In this document: piece after piece, positions 27,592 through 35,775 of the stretch
Layout: every line of letters starts with the position of its first letter
How positions within the stretch are numbered: position 1 is the first letter of the stretch
NCBI RefSeq assembly: GCF_023715325.1
Contig: NZ_JAMBNX010000008.1
Location: 1 to 64,000 of the forward strand
Origin: Agromyces mediolanus
GTDB taxonomy: Bacteria; Actinomycetota; Actinomycetes; Actinomycetales; Microbacteriaceae
DNA length: 64,000 nt
Reading direction: 5' to 3'
Notes under the pieces: model-generated
Seen by the model: the letters and a program-made list of their open reading frames with translations, nothing else
Told to the model about the DNA's origin: nothing
Database searches by the model: none
Translations under genes and position numbers: made by a program

Positions 27592-27597
27592 CCCGGG
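27581..27597 (+). terminator. possible hairpin at the end of dedA
   Basis: CCCGGGC-CTA-GCCCGGG, a perfect 7-bp stem spanning the stop codon. There is no T tract, so it is a weak candidate. Confidence 0.3.
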
Positions 27598-27638
27598 ATT
27601 CCGACCCCTCTGCTCAACGGTCTCCGCTCAGCCGTGCG

Positions 27639-28568
27639 TCAGAACAGCGACTTCTCGGCCAGCCAGTCCTTCGCGATCTGCGCGGCCGACTGCTGCTCGT
27701 TGACGCTCAGGGAGTTGAGCGCCACGAGGTCCTCCGGGGAGAGCGCCGCGCTCACCGTGTCGATGACCTTCGCCATCTCGTCGGTGACCTTCTTGCTCAC
27801 GACGGGCACGACGTTCGAGGCGAGGAAGAGGCCCTCCGGGTCGTCGAGCGTCACGAGGTCGTTCGCGGCGATGTTCGGATCGGCGCTGAAGATGTTCACT
27901 AGCTGCACCTGGTCGTCGACGAGCGCCTTCAGCGTGAGCGGGCCGCCGTTGTCCTCGATGGGCGTGAAGGCCACGTCGACGCCGTACACCGACTTCAGTC
28001 CCTCGGGGCCGTAGGGCCGGGTCGCGAGCTCGGAGTTGCCGCCGAGCGTGATCGGCGTCGTGACGTTCTTGAGGTCGGCGAGGCTCTTCACGTTGTTCGC
28101 CTCGGAGAACGCCTTGGTGACGTTGTACGAGTCCTGGTCGGTCGCGGGCGACTGGTCCAGCACGCGCAGCCCGTCGGGCAGTGCGCCCTCGAGCGCGCTG
28201 TACACGTCGTCGCTCGTCGTCGCCGTCGTGTCGGGCTCGAAGAACTGCAGCAGGTTGCCCGTGTACTCGGGGAAGACGTCGATGGCGCCGTCCTCGATCT
28301 CGGGCATGTAGACCTCGCGCTGCCCGATGCGGAACTGGCGGTCGACGGTGAAGCCGTTCTCCTCCAGTGCCTGGGCGTAGATCTCGGCGATGATCTCGTT
28401 CGAGTAGTAGTCCTGCGAGCCGATGACGATCGCGTCGCCGCCCGAGCCTCCGGGCGAGGACGATTCGTCGAGCGGGTCGCCGCCCGCGGCGCAGCCCGCG
28501 AGGGCGGTCATCGCGCCGACGGCGACGGCCGCCAGGGCGATGCGGAGGGTCTTGCGTGCCGTGTTCAT
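27639..28568 (-). CDS. proX: osmoprotectant (betaine/choline-type) ABC transporter binding lipoprotein
   Basis: 309 aa. Lipoprotein signal ending LAGC with Cys26. The OpuAC-type fold is indicated by IGSQDYYSNEIIAEIYAQALE, EIEDGAIDVFPEYTG and DYYSN-like aromatic boxes that bind quaternary ammonium groups. It feeds the two permeases and the ATPase encoded just upstream; start and previous stop overlap (ATGA). Likely ligand is glycine betaine, choline or a related solute; exact choice not readable. Confidence 0.9.
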   Translation of the reverse strand: MNTARKTLRIALAAVAVGAMTALAGCAAGGDPLDESSSPGGSGGDAIVIGSQDYYSNEIIAEIYAQALEENGFTVDRQFRIGQREVYMPEIEDGAIDVFPEYTGNLLQFFEPDTTATTSDDVYSALEGALPDGLRVLDQSPATDQDSYNVTKAFSEANNVKSLADLKNVTTPITLGGNSELATRPYGPEGLKSVYGVDVAFTPIEDNGGPLTLKALVDDQVQLVNIFSADPNIAANDLVTLDDPEGLFLASNVVPVVSKKVTDEMAKVIDTVSAALSPEDLVALNSLSVNEQQSAAQIAKDWLAEKSLF

Positions 28569-29308
28569 ACTGGATTCCCTTCGGTGATGGTGCGTCGGGC
28601 AGGGGTGCGCTTGCGTGCCGGTTCGCCGCCGGTGCGGGCGGAACGGGCGAGGCGCACCCCGGTCGGGGTGACGAGGCGCTGCACGAGGGCGAACGCACCG
28701 TCGACGACGAGGGCGAGCAGGATGACGAGGAGGGAGGCGCCGAGCATCTGCGCGTAGTCCCGCGTCTTCAGGCCTTCGAAGATGAATCGGCCGAGGCCCA
28801 CGTCGGCGAGGTAGGCGGCGAGCATCGCGGTGGCGATGACCTGCAGCGCCGCCGAACGGATGCCGCCCACCACGATCGGCAGCCCGATGGGCAGCTCCAC
28901 CTTGCCGACGATCTGGGTCTCGCGCATGCCCATGGCGCGGGCGGCGTCGATCGTGCGCCGGTCGACCGACTCGAAACCGGCGTAGGCGCCGGCGAGCAGC
29001 GGCGGGATCGCGAGGATGACGAGGGCGAGCACGGGCGCGCGCAAGCCGATGCCGAGCCAGAGGCCGAAGAGCGTCAGCACGCCGAGGGTCGGCAGTGCGC
29101 GGAGCCCTCCGGACACCATCACGGCGAGCTGCTTGCCGCGACCGGTATGGCCGATGACGCCGCCGACCGGCAGCGCGATGACCGCGGCGATGACGAGGAC
29201 CACCGCCGAGACCACCAGGTGCTGCAGCAGCCGCGCGGTGATGCCACTGGGACCGGCCCAGTTATCAGGACCGAAGAGCCAGGCGATCGCCTCGGCGAAG
29301 AGGTTCAT
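28565..29308 (-). CDS. proZ: osmoprotectant ABC transporter permease
   Basis: 247 aa, five to six membrane segments, with the permease loop IDAARAMGMRETQIVGKVELPIG. It forms half of the channel with the preceding permease. Coupled by ATGA overlaps on both sides. The C-terminal ~30 residues are basic and cytoplasmic. Assignment of proZ rather than proW is by order only. Confidence 0.87.
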   Translation of the reverse strand: MNLFAEAIAWLFGPDNWAGPSGITARLLQHLVVSAVVLVIAAVIALPVGGVIGHTGRGKQLAVMVSGGLRALPTLGVLTLFGLWLGIGLRAPVLALVILAIPPLLAGAYAGFESVDRRTIDAARAMGMRETQIVGKVELPIGLPIVVGGIRSAALQVIATAMLAAYLADVGLGRFIFEGLKTRDYAQMLGASLLVILLALVVDGAFALVQRLVTPTGVRLARSARTGGEPARKRTPARRTITEGNPV

Positions 29309-29997
29309 GCGGGCTCACCCGCCTCGACCGCGACGGGCTGCGCCGAACTGCGCCGGCCGGGCGCTGCTCGCCGCGCCCACGGCAGCAGCAGCCGCCCGGC
29401 GACCACGCTCAGCGCGTCGAGCACGAGCGCGAGCAGCATCGTCGCCACGATGCCGGTGACGATCTCGGCCACGATCCCGCGCTGGAAGCCGTCGGTGAAC
29501 AGGCTGCCGAGGCTCTGCACGCCGATCACCGCACCGACGGTCACGAGGCTCACGGTGCTCACGATGACCACGCGGAGCCCCGCGATCAGCACGGGGCCGG
29601 CCAGCGGCAGTTCGACGGCCCAGAACCGGCCGGCGGCCGAGTACCCGACGGCCGTCGCCGCGAGGCGGGTGTCGGGCGACACCGCGTCGAAGGCGTCGGC
29701 GGCCGTGCGCACCATGACGGCGATGCCGTAGAGCGTCAGCGCGACGACGAGGTTCAGCGGCGAGCGGATGCCGAAGCCGGTGATCGCGGGCAGCGCGATG
29801 AACAGCGCCAGGGACGGGATCGCGTAGAGCACGCCGCAGAGGGTGAGCAGCACGCCTCTGGCCCACCGTTGCCGGTGGGCGAGGTAGCCGATCGGGATCG
29901 CGATCACGAAGCTCAGTATGATCGCGGGCACCGACAACGCGAGGTGGACGAGCAGGAGCTCGCCGACGAGTCCGACGTTCTGGACGAGCCAGTTCAC
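29305..29997 (-). CDS. proW: osmoprotectant ABC transporter permease
   Basis: 230 aa, GTG start overlapping the ATPase stop. About five to six membrane helices; the cytoplasmic loop reads SPDTRLAATAVGYSAAGRFWAVELPLA, a relaxed EAA motif typical of OpuC/ProW permeases. It pairs with the next permease in the importer. Confidence 0.87.
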   Translation of the reverse strand: MNWLVQNVGLVGELLLVHLALSVPAIILSFVIAIPIGYLAHRQRWARGVLLTLCGVLYAIPSLALFIALPAITGFGIRSPLNLVVALTLYGIAVMVRTAADAFDAVSPDTRLAATAVGYSAAGRFWAVELPLAGPVLIAGLRVVIVSTVSLVTVGAVIGVQSLGSLFTDGFQRGIVAEIVTGIVATMLLALVLDALSVVAGRLLLPWARRAAPGRRSSAQPVAVEAGEPA

Positions 29998-30806
29998 GGT
30001 TCGAGGACTCCCGCCGGCCGGCCGTCCTCGTCGACCACCACGCGCTGACCGTCCACTTCCTCGAGCCGGAGCCGTCGACGCCCGCGATCCGCGCCGACGA
30101 ACCCGCTGACGAAGTCGTCGGCGGGGCTCGCGAGGAACTCCGCCGGCGTGCCGGACTGCACCACCTTGCCGCCCGTGCGGAGCAGCACGACCTGGTCGCC
30201 GAGGAGGAACGCCTCGTCGATGTCGTGGGTGACGAAGACGACGGTCTTGCCGAGCTCACGCTGCAGTCGGCGGAGCTCCTGCTGCAGCTCCTGCCGCACG
30301 AGCGGGTCGACGGCGCCGAACGGCTCGTCCATGAGCAGGATGTTCGGATCGGCGGCGAGGCCCCGGGCGACGCCGACGCGCTGCTGCTGCCCGCCCGACA
30401 GCTGCGCCGGATACTTCTGCGCGAGCGAGGCATCCAGTCCGACCGTCTCGAGCAGCTCCATCGCCCGGGCCCGCGCCGACTGACGGCGCGTCCCGTTCAG
30501 CAGCGGCACCGTCATGACGTTGTCGAGCACCGTGCGGTGCGGCAGCAACCCCGAGTTCTGCATCACGTAGCCGATCGAGCGGCGAAGGCGCACCGGATCG
30601 ACCGTCGCGACATCGGTGCCGTCGATCAGCACGGCTCCCTGACTCGGGTCGACCATGCGGTTGATCATGCGCAGCAGGGTGGTCTTGCCGGACCCTGAGG
30701 TGCCGACGAGCACGGTGGTCGTGCGCGGGGGGACGATCAGGTCCACCCCGCCGACCGCGACCGTGCCGTCGGGATACTGCTTGGTGACGCCGCGGAATTC
30801 GATCAT
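29994..30806 (-). CDS. proV: osmoprotectant ABC transporter ATPase
   Basis: 270 aa from the ATG at 30806 (MIEFRGVTKQYPDG), supported by a GGGGGAGA ribosome site; an in-frame upstream start adds 24 residues unlike the family. Walker A is GTSGSGKTTLLR, the signature LSGGQQQRVGVARGLAAD, and Walker B ILLMDEPFGAVDP. About 30 residues after the ATPase core hint at a short tail without a full CBS pair. First gene of the four-gene importer operon; a TetR gene lies upstream on the same strand. Confidence 0.92.
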   Translation of the reverse strand: MIEFRGVTKQYPDGTVAVGGVDLIVPPRTTTVLVGTSGSGKTTLLRMINRMVDPSQGAVLIDGTDVATVDPVRLRRSIGYVMQNSGLLPHRTVLDNVMTVPLLNGTRRQSARARAMELLETVGLDASLAQKYPAQLSGGQQQRVGVARGLAADPNILLMDEPFGAVDPLVRQELQQELRRLQRELGKTVVFVTHDIDEAFLLGDQVVLLRTGGKVVQSGTPAEFLASPADDFVSGFVGADRGRRRLRLEEVDGQRVVVDEDGRPAGVLEP

Positions 30807-30905
30807 GTATCGCTCTCCCCCGCCCGGAAGGTCCGAACGCGCGAGGACCAGCCAAACACCAATCCGGCCGGCGGGCAACGCCTCCGTCGGCGCGGCGCGG
30901 GTGGA

Positions 30906-31568
30906 CTATGCTGCGGATCCGACCCGGGCGCGCACCTCGAGCGCGCCCTCGAGGTACTCGCGCACCACCCGCTTCGCCTCGCGCAGATAGCGCTCGTCGC
31001 CGTCAGGATTGCGCAGGAACGCGCGGTTCACGAGCGAGTCGACGAGCTCGATCGCGACGCCGAGGCGGAACCGCAGCTCCTGCCCGTCGTCCAGCTCGCC
31101 GAACTCCGCCTCGATCACGCTCGCGAGCCGGTCGGCGAACTCGGGTTCGATGCCGTCGTCGCTGAGCTCGCGCTCGGAGCCGTGCACGACGCTGAAGCCG
31201 GGCTCGTCGCGGTACAGGTCGATGCAGGCGTCGACGGCGAGCTCGACCGCGTGCCACCAGCCGTCGAGCTCGGTGCCGTCGAAGAGATCGGCGACCCGCT
31301 CCCGGTATCGACGCACGGACCGCTCGCGCAGTGCGTGCAGCACCGCGACCCGATCGGGGAAGTAGCGGTACACCGTGCCGATGGAGGCCCCGGCTCGCTC
31401 GGCCACCATCTGCGTGGTGAGCCGTTCGAAGCCGATCTCGTCGACGATCTCAGCAGCGGCGTCGAGCAGCGCGTCGAGGCGCTGCGAGCTGCGACGCTGG
31501 GTCGGTTCGGTACGGACGGTACGCTTCCGAGCGTGGTCGGTACCGAGGATCAGGTCGACGTTCGACAC
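30906..31568 (-). CDS. TetR-family transcriptional regulator
   Basis: 220 aa from a GTG at 31568 with a perfect AAGGAGG four bases upstream; an earlier in-frame start at 31703 has no such support. The helix-turn-helix is LTTQMVAERAGASIGTVYRYFPDR, near residues 50-75. The C-terminal ligand domain is not diagnostic. It lies 99 bases upstream of the osmoprotectant importer on the same strand and diverges from the App1 gene, so it may regulate either or itself. Confidence 0.9.
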   Translation of the reverse strand: MSNVDLILGTDHARKRTVRTEPTQRRSSQRLDALLDAAAEIVDEIGFERLTTQMVAERAGASIGTVYRYFPDRVAVLHALRERSVRRYRERVADLFDGTELDGWWHAVELAVDACIDLYRDEPGFSVVHGSERELSDDGIEPEFADRLASVIEAEFGELDDGQELRFRLGVAIELVDSLVNRAFLRNPDGDERYLREAKRVVREYLEGALEVRARVGSAA

Positions 31569-31671
31569 GAAACCTCCTTGGACTTGCCTGGCTACTTTAC
31601 CTGGCCGTCGGCGCCGATCCGACCGCGCCGGCGCCGCGCGCCGCGGTTCGCCCCGGTCCACGCGGGCATGA

Positions 31672-31677
31672 CAGACT
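31672..31677 (+). promoter_or_regulatory. -10-like element, leaderless start of the App1 gene
   Basis: CAGACT followed by GAGGGG (six bases) and the ATG. Confidence 0.38.
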
Positions 31678-31683
31678 GAGGGG

Positions 31684-32766
31684 ATGCCGGCGAGCCCTCC
31701 CAACCCGCCCGGACCCCCCGAGCGGACGGCCCGGCACGGCGCCGCACGCTTCGAGGACTGGGTGCACGAGGTCCGCGAGCGGTTCGCCCGGCGCCGCGGG
31801 CACGTGCCGACGGTCGTTCCCTACACCGGCTACGGCTCCACCGACTGGGTGCGCGTGTTCTGCCGCGTGCTGCTCTCGAAACCGCGCACCGGCGACGAGC
31901 CCAGCGGCCGCCGACGGCGGCGGCCCGGCCAGGAGAGCATCCGCGGTTGGCGGAGCTTCACGAGCGTCCCGGTCGGCGACGTGCCGGTCGTCATCCGCAT
32001 CGGCGAGGTGCGCATCGAGGTGCTCGCCGACCGCGGCGGCGTCGTCGACACCAAGATCCCGGTCGCGCTCGCACCGGGCTGGCATCGCGCCATCCTCTCG
32101 ACCGAGGGCGCCGTCGAGGTCGAGGCGCCCGTCCTCGTCGTCTCTCCCGAAACCGACTTCGGCATCATCTCCGACGTCGACGACACCGTCATGGTGACCG
32201 CGCTCCCGCGCCCCCTCGTGGCGGCCTGGAACACCTTCGTGCTCGCCGAGCACGCCAGGATCCCGACCCCCGGCATGGCAGTGCTGTTCGAGCGCCTCGC
32301 TCGTTCTCATCCGGGCGCGCCGGTCATCTACCTCTCGACCGGAGCGTGGAACGTCGCCCCGACGCTGACGCGCTTCCTCTCCCGCAACCTGTTCCCCGCC
32401 GGCCCCCTGCTCCTCACCGACTGGGGGCCGACCCACGACCGCTGGTTCCGCAGCGGCCGCGCGCACAAGGAGCAGAACCTGCGTCGGCTCGCCGAGGAGT
32501 TCCCCGGCATCCGCTGGCTCCTCATCGGCGACGACGGCCAGCACGACGAAGAGCTCTACGCGAGCTTCGCCGAGGAGTACCCCGACCGCGTCGCCGCGAT
32601 CGCGATCCGGCAGCTCTCGACCGGTGAGGCGGTGCTCGCCGGCGGGCGCACGAAGGTCGGGGAGCACGACGACGGCATCCCGTGGGTCTCCGCCAGCGAC
32701 GGCTCCTCCCTCGCCGACCGGCTGGCCGAGGCCGGTGTGCTCACCGGGCGCGGCAGCGGCACCTGA
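31684..32766 (+). CDS. App1-type phosphatase (DUF2183, HAD-like)
   Basis: 360 aa. The conserved catalytic region starts with IISDVDDTV (~160, HAD motif I DxDxT). It continues with STGAW (motif II), a lysine in AHKEQN and GDDGQHDEE (motif IV). The family is named for the yeast actin-patch phosphatidate phosphatase App1; bacterial members are of unknown physiological substrate. No signal peptide or membrane segment. The N-terminal ~150 residues form a separate beta-rich domain. It stands alone between a divergent tetR and a convergent pyrD. Confidence 0.85.
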   Translation: MPASPPNPPGPPERTARHGAARFEDWVHEVRERFARRRGHVPTVVPYTGYGSTDWVRVFCRVLLSKPRTGDEPSGRRRRRPGQESIRGWRSFTSVPVGDVPVVIRIGEVRIEVLADRGGVVDTKIPVALAPGWHRAILSTEGAVEVEAPVLVVSPETDFGIISDVDDTVMVTALPRPLVAAWNTFVLAEHARIPTPGMAVLFERLARSHPGAPVIYLSTGAWNVAPTLTRFLSRNLFPAGPLLLTDWGPTHDRWFRSGRAHKEQNLRRLAEEFPGIRWLLIGDDGQHDEELYASFAEEYPDRVAAIAIRQLSTGEAVLAGGRTKVGEHDDGIPWVSASDGSSLADRLAEAGVLTGRGSGT

Positions 32767-32790
32767 GCCGGGCGCCGGGACGAAGCGCGA

Positions 32791-33849
32791 TCAGCCGCGA
32801 CGCGGGCCGGCCTGCTCCCGCGACCGGCGGAAGCGGAGCAGCCCGCGGTTCACCTGCCGCGCCCAGAACGGCCCGCGGTAGATGAAGGCCGAATAGCCCT
32901 GCACGAGGGTCGCCCCCGCATCGAGTCGGTCCTGCACATCGGCCGCGGTCTCGACGCCGCCGACCGAGACCACGCAGAGCTCCGCCGGGACCTCCGCCCG
33001 GATGAGTCGGAGCACCTCGAGCGAGCGGGCGGCGAGCGGCGCGCCGGAGAGCCCGCCGGCGCCCTTCGCCTCGACCTCGGCGGCCGGGGTCTTCAAGCCC
33101 GCCCGGGAGATCGTGGTGTTCGTCGCGATGATGCCGTCCAGGCCGATCCGCAGCACCAGTGCGCAGATGCGGCGCACCTCCTCGTCGGCGAGGTCCGGCG
33201 CGATCTTCACGAGCAACGGCGTGGAACCGGCCGCCGCGCGAACCGTCTCGAGCAGCGGGGCGAGCGCGTCGAGTTCCTGCAGGCCGCGGAGTCCGGGCGT
33301 GTTCGGCGAGCTGACGTTCACCACGAGGTAGTCGGCGAATGGGGCGAGCACGCTCGCGCTCCGCTCGTAGTCGGCGACGGCGTCCTCGACGGCGGTGACC
33401 CGGCTCTTGCCGATGTTCACCCCCAGGACGGGGCGGTGCGTGCGGCGAGCGAGCCGGGAGAGACGGCCGGCCGCGGCATCCGCTCCCCCGTTGTTGAAGC
33501 CCATGCGGTTGATGAGCGCACGATCGGCGACGAGTCGGAAGAGTCGGGGCCGCTCGTTGCCGGGCTGCGCGATCGCGGTGATCGTGCCGACCTCGACGTG
33601 GCCGAAGCCGAGGTTGCCGAGGCCCCGGACCGCGAAGCCGTCCTTGTCGAAGCCGGCCGCGACGCCGAACGGCGAGGGGAACCGGAGTCCCAGCGTCTCC
33701 ACCGCGAGCGAGGAGTCGGGGCCGGTGAAGCGTTCCACGAGGCGGCCGACGCCGAGGGTGGGCAGCGCGCGGATGACGCGGAAGGCGAGGTGGTGCGCGT
33801 CTTCGGGGTCGAGCTTCGACAGGAAGAGCGAGAAGAGGAGTCGATACAT
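32791..33849 (-). CDS. pyrD: dihydroorotate dehydrogenase (quinone), class 2
   Basis: 352 aa FMN enzyme oxidising dihydroorotate to orotate in pyrimidine synthesis, electrons going to menaquinone. Class 2 features are the N-terminal amphipathic extension (YRLLFSLFLSKLDPEDAHHLAF), GVAAGFDKDG, VNVSSPNTPGLRGLQ and the C-terminal VSVGGVETAADVQDRLDAGA. A TAGCCT hexamer lies nine bases before the start. Confidence 0.96.
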   Translation of the reverse strand: MYRLLFSLFLSKLDPEDAHHLAFRVIRALPTLGVGRLVERFTGPDSSLAVETLGLRFPSPFGVAAGFDKDGFAVRGLGNLGFGHVEVGTITAIAQPGNERPRLFRLVADRALINRMGFNNGGADAAAGRLSRLARRTHRPVLGVNIGKSRVTAVEDAVADYERSASVLAPFADYLVVNVSSPNTPGLRGLQELDALAPLLETVRAAAGSTPLLVKIAPDLADEEVRRICALVLRIGLDGIIATNTTISRAGLKTPAAEVEAKGAGGLSGAPLAARSLEVLRLIRAEVPAELCVVSVGGVETAADVQDRLDAGATLVQGYSAFIYRGPFWARQVNRGLLRFRRSREQAGPRRG

Positions 33850-33858
33850 GCCGGAGCC

Positions 33859-33864
33859 AGGCTA
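33859..33864 (-). promoter_or_regulatory. -10-like element before pyrD
   Basis: TAGCCT on the minus strand, nine bases before the ATG, no ribosome site. Confidence 0.35.
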
Positions 33865-33911
33865 CCGGAGGCGGGGAACGCGGGTGCGACGCTCGTCGCG
33901 CCCTGCGAGGC

Positions 33912-34385
33912 TCACTCGACCGGGCGCGCGGGCAGGCGACCGTGCTCCTCGCGGAGCTGCGCGATCGCCGCGTCGAAGTCGTCGAGCGACTCGAACGCCT
34001 GGTACACGCTCGCGAAGCGCAGGTACGCCACCTCGTCGAGCTCGCGCAACGGGGGCAGGATGGCGAGCCCGATGTCGTTCGCCTCGATCTGCGAGGCCCC
34101 GGTCGACCGGATCGTCTCCTCGACCTTCTGCGCCAGCACCGCGAGGTCGGAATCCGTCACCGGGCGCCCCTGGCAGGCCTTGCGCACCCCCAGCACGACC
34201 TTCTCGCGGCTGAACGGCTCGACGACCCCGGAGCGCTTAATGACGACGAGGCTCGCCGTCTCGGTGGTCGAGAACCTGCGCCCGCACTCCGGGCACTGCC
34301 GACGGCGTCGGATCGAGAGTCCGTCGTCGCTCGTGCGGGAGTCGATGACACGCGAATCTGGGTGGCGGCAGAACGGGCAGTACAT
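33912..34385 (-). CDS. nrdR: transcriptional repressor NrdR
   Basis: 157 aa. Four zinc cysteines are in CPFC and CPECGRRF at the N-terminus, followed by an ATP-cone domain ([27 protein letters not shown]). NrdR represses ribonucleotide reductase genes in response to dATP/ATP. No NrdR boxes or nrd genes are in the window. A short gap separates it from hisD upstream, and a TAGGCT lies nine bases before the start. Confidence 0.96.
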   Translation of the reverse strand: MYCPFCRHPDSRVIDSRTSDDGLSIRRRRQCPECGRRFSTTETASLVVIKRSGVVEPFSREKVVLGVRKACQGRPVTDSDLAVLAQKVEETIRSTGASQIEANDIGLAILPPLRELDEVAYLRFASVYQAFESLDDFDAAIAQLREEHGRLPARPVE

Positions 34386-34394
34386 GGTGTGCCA

Positions 34395-34400
34395 AGCCTA
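34395..34400 (-). promoter_or_regulatory. -10-like element before nrdR
   Basis: TAGGCT on the minus strand, nine bases before the ATG of nrdR. Confidence 0.38.
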
Positions 34401-34420
34401 CCCCCGGCTCGGAGGCCGGC

Positions 34421-35731
34421 TCAGCCCTCGGGGAAGCGCGCCGTCACGGCCTCGCCGTGGGCCGGCAGGTCTTCCTCGGCCGAGAGGGCGGCGATGACCG
34501 GCGCGACCTCGCGGAGCGCCCGCTCGTCGTAGCGGACGAGCTGCTGCGGCCGCAGGAAGGTGGCCGCCGAGAGCCCGGCGGCGTGCCGGGCCTGGCCGCC
34601 CGTCGGCAGGACATGGTTGGAGCCCGCCGCGTAGTCGCCGAGGCTCACCGGCGAGTACGGGCCGAGGAAGATCGCCCCGGCGTTCTCGATGTCCGCGAGG
34701 ACCGCATCGGGGTCGCGGACCTGGATCTCGAGGTGCTCGGGACCGAACGCGTTCGCGAAGGCCGCGGCCTGCGCGAGGTCGTCGACGAGCACGAGCGCCG
34801 ATTGCGCCCCGCCGAGCGCCGCGAGCACGCGTTCGCGGTGCTTCGTCGCCTCGGCGCGCGCCGCGAGCCGGTCGAGCACCCGCTCGCCGAACGCCTCCGA
34901 GTCGGTGACCAGCACCGAGGCGGCGAGCTCGTCGTGCTCCGCCTGGCTGATCAGGTCGGCCGCGACGAAATCGGCGTCCGCCGCGTCGTCGGCGATGACG
35001 AGGATGTCGGTGGGCCCCGCCTCGGCGTCGATCCCCGTGACGGCGGCGACCACCCGCTTCGCGGCGGCCACGTACACGTTGCCCGGGCCGGTGACCCGCT
35101 GCACCGGGTCGAGGCCGAGCTCGTCGACCCCGTACGCGAAGGCGCCGATGGCCCCGGCGCCGCCCATCGCGTAGACCTCGGTGATGCCGAGGAGCGCGGC
35201 GACGGCGGCGACCGTCGGGTGGATGCGCCCGCCGTGGGCGGCCTGCGGCGGCGAGGCGAGCGCGATCGAGGCGACCCCTGCGGCCTGGGCGGGCACGACG
35301 TTCATGACGACGCTCGAGGGGTACACGGCCTTGCCGCCGGGGACGTAGAGGCCCACCCGGGCGACCGGCTGCCAGCGCTGCTCCACGACGGCGCCGTCGG
35401 CGAGCACCGTGCGTGCGGGCGCGGGCACCTGCGCCGCGCTCGAGGCGCGGACCCGCTCGATGGTCGACTCGACGGCCCGGCGGACCTCGGGAGCGAGCCC
35501 GTCGAGCGCCGCCTGCAGTTCAGCGTCGGGCACCCGGATCGCGGGCGGGCGCACTCGATCGAGACGCTCCGCCTGGGCGAGGAGCGCCTGCTCGCCGTGC
35601 TCGCGGACCTCCTCGACGAGCGCTCGAGCGGTCTCGAGCGCAGCCGACACGTCGGTGGCGGCTCGGGGCACGAGCGCGAGCAGCTCGCGCTGGGTCGGAC
35701 GGGTTCCGCGGAGATCGATCGTTCGCAGCAT
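34421..35731 (-). CDS. hisD: histidinol dehydrogenase
   Basis: 436 aa zinc enzyme performing the last two oxidations of histidine synthesis (L-histidinol to L-histidine with NAD). Family blocks: PGGKAVYPSSVVMNVVPA, AMGGAGAIGAFAYG, GPGNVYVAAAKR, AGPTDILVIAD and HVLPTGGQARHAAGLS. Unlike many bacteria, no other his gene follows; nrdR lies immediately downstream, an arrangement seen in other actinomycetes. TAGGCT lies nine bases before the ATG. Confidence 0.96.
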   Translation of the reverse strand: MLRTIDLRGTRPTQRELLALVPRAATDVSAALETARALVEEVREHGEQALLAQAERLDRVRPPAIRVPDAELQAALDGLAPEVRRAVESTIERVRASSAAQVPAPARTVLADGAVVEQRWQPVARVGLYVPGGKAVYPSSVVMNVVPAQAAGVASIALASPPQAAHGGRIHPTVAAVAALLGITEVYAMGGAGAIGAFAYGVDELGLDPVQRVTGPGNVYVAAAKRVVAAVTGIDAEAGPTDILVIADDAADADFVAADLISQAEHDELAASVLVTDSEAFGERVLDRLAARAEATKHRERVLAALGGAQSALVLVDDLAQAAAFANAFGPEHLEIQVRDPDAVLADIENAGAIFLGPYSPVSLGDYAAGSNHVLPTGGQARHAAGLSAATFLRPQQLVRYDERALREVAPVIAALSAEEDLPAHGEAVTARFPEG

Positions 35732-35740
35732 CAGGGCTCC

Positions 35741-35746
35741 AGCCTA
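35741..35746 (-). promoter_or_regulatory. -10-like element before hisD
   Basis: TAGGCT on the minus strand, nine bases before the ATG of hisD. Confidence 0.38.
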
Positions 35747-35775
35747 GCGAGGCCGGAGCCTGCGCCCGGTGCGGC

